DNA from: Palsa-360 sp963719875
GTDB taxonomy: Bacteria; Acidobacteriota; Terriglobia; Acidiferrales; UBA7541
Length of the DNA stretch: 64,000 nucleotides
NCBI GenBank assembly: GCA_963719875.1
Contig: CAVRDJ010000004.1
Coordinates: forward strand, 1,674,001 to 1,738,000
Direction of reading: 5' to 3'
Shown piece after piece: positions 63,646 to 64,000 of this stretch (positions are counted from its first letter, which is position 1; the number at the start of each line of letters is the position of its first letter). A program made the position numbers and the translations under genes. Below the pieces are notes generated by a model, which was given only the letters and a program-made list of their open reading frames with translations, had not been told where the DNA came from and did not search any database.

Positions 63646-64000
63646 TCATTGGATTTGGTACTCAAGAATTTGGGCGTTCGTAGTCTCATGCTGCGGCACC
63701 GCCACATAGTACCGTCCGAGCGTAGACACTAACTCCCCAGTCCGCGCCCCAGGTCCGCTGGGGACCTGGCCGAGCGACATATAGTGGTCAGAGTCCACTT
63801 GTTTGTACACATCGATTGAGCCATTTCCGGCAGGGCAGGCGGCATAAAGGCGCTTGGCCTTTCCATCAAAAACCAGGTCGTCCACACCTTGATTGATGGG
63901 AAGCGCCTGGAGTTCTTTGCCCGTGGCCGTATCAAATATGACGATGTTTCCGCTTCTGCAACCCACAAATAAGAGGTGATGCGGTTCATCCAACGCCAAC
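63646..64000 (-). CDS. YVTN beta-propeller protein (5' end outside window)
   Basis: The C-terminal 118 or so residues of a further propeller; its start lies beyond base 64000. Visible blades are LALDEPHHLLFVGCRSGNIV, IFDTATGKELQALPINQGVD and DLVFDGKAKRLYAACPAGNG, then the locus signature DSDHYMSLGQVPSGPGARTG and GRYYVAVPQHETTNAQILEY. The decayed NHL fragment lies immediately downstream. Confidence 0.85.
   Translation of the reverse strand, partial: LALDEPHHLLFVGCRSGNIVIFDTATGKELQALPINQGVDDLVFDGKAKRLYAACPAGNGSIDVYKQVDSDHYMSLGQVPSGPGARTGELVSTLGRYYVAVPQHETTNAQILEYQIQ

Noticed and set aside
1..64000. CRISPR arrays, rRNA, tRNA or prophage genes
   Set aside because: No direct-repeat/spacer array, no tRNA cloverleaf, no rRNA signature and no phage structural gene was recognised on either strand.

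Overview
The window looks like a chromosomal segment of an Acidobacteriota (Solibacter/Bryobacterales-like) genome. The basis is the combination of very long Oar-type TonB-dependent receptors with an N-terminal carboxypeptidase-regulatory-like domain, many exported YVTN/NHL beta-propeller proteins, a Vgb-type propeller fused to a cytochrome c domain, and exported DUF5666-like proteins. This assignment is inference from gene content; there is no rRNA gene and no tRNA was recognised.

Layout. (1) Bases 1-10725, all minus strand: a partial NHL protein, a SnoaL-like exported protein, a cytochrome/Vgb fusion, an MBL-hydrolase fragment, and a compact operon of an exported PPP-type phosphatase (7649-8917), a nucleotide-transporter-like membrane protein fused to HEAT repeats and a cyclic-nucleotide-binding-like domain (4440-7649), and an exported atypical-kinase-like protein (3565-4398). 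A paralogue of the kinase-like protein lies upstream (9904-10725). (2) 10788-12200: an insertion sequence with doubled terminal repeats. (3) 12426-24596: a receiver-only response regulator, a YVTN propeller, two c-type cytochromes, a membrane-anchored GNAT protein, a frameshifted REC-PAS-GGDEF-EAL gene, a Crp/Fnr regulator, a CrtI-like FAD oxidoreductase and a lipoprotein. (4) 24836-33421: exported amidase, DUF1801 protein, AmpG-like permease, MgtA-type Mg2+ ATPase and an RNB-domain exoribonuclease. (5) 33786-43538, all plus strand: a stress/compatible-solute cluster (membrane-sensor-fused trehalose-6-phosphate synthase, trehalose-6-phosphatase, trehalose synthase, a glycosyltransferase and an MscS/CmpX-like membrane protein), followed by a core MetE-like protein and an AprA-like methyltransferase. 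(6) 43779-64000: three TonB-dependent receptors interleaved with exported YVTN propellers, an exported amidohydrolase and a DUF5666-like protein, flanked by more propeller genes and by gene remnants.

Functionally, most proteins in the window appear to be exported. Two ensembles stand out. The 3.5-10.7 kb locus puts a kinase-like protein, a phosphatase and a nucleotide transporter-like protein in one transcription unit, which suggests reversible phosphorylation outside the cytoplasm. The 43.8-64 kb receptor/propeller array looks like a substrate-uptake locus with a periplasmic hydrolase. Decay is visible in several places: an MBL fragment, a thioredoxin-like remnant, an NHL remnant and a four-times frameshifted signalling gene. 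There are also two copies of a small palindromic MITE-like element.
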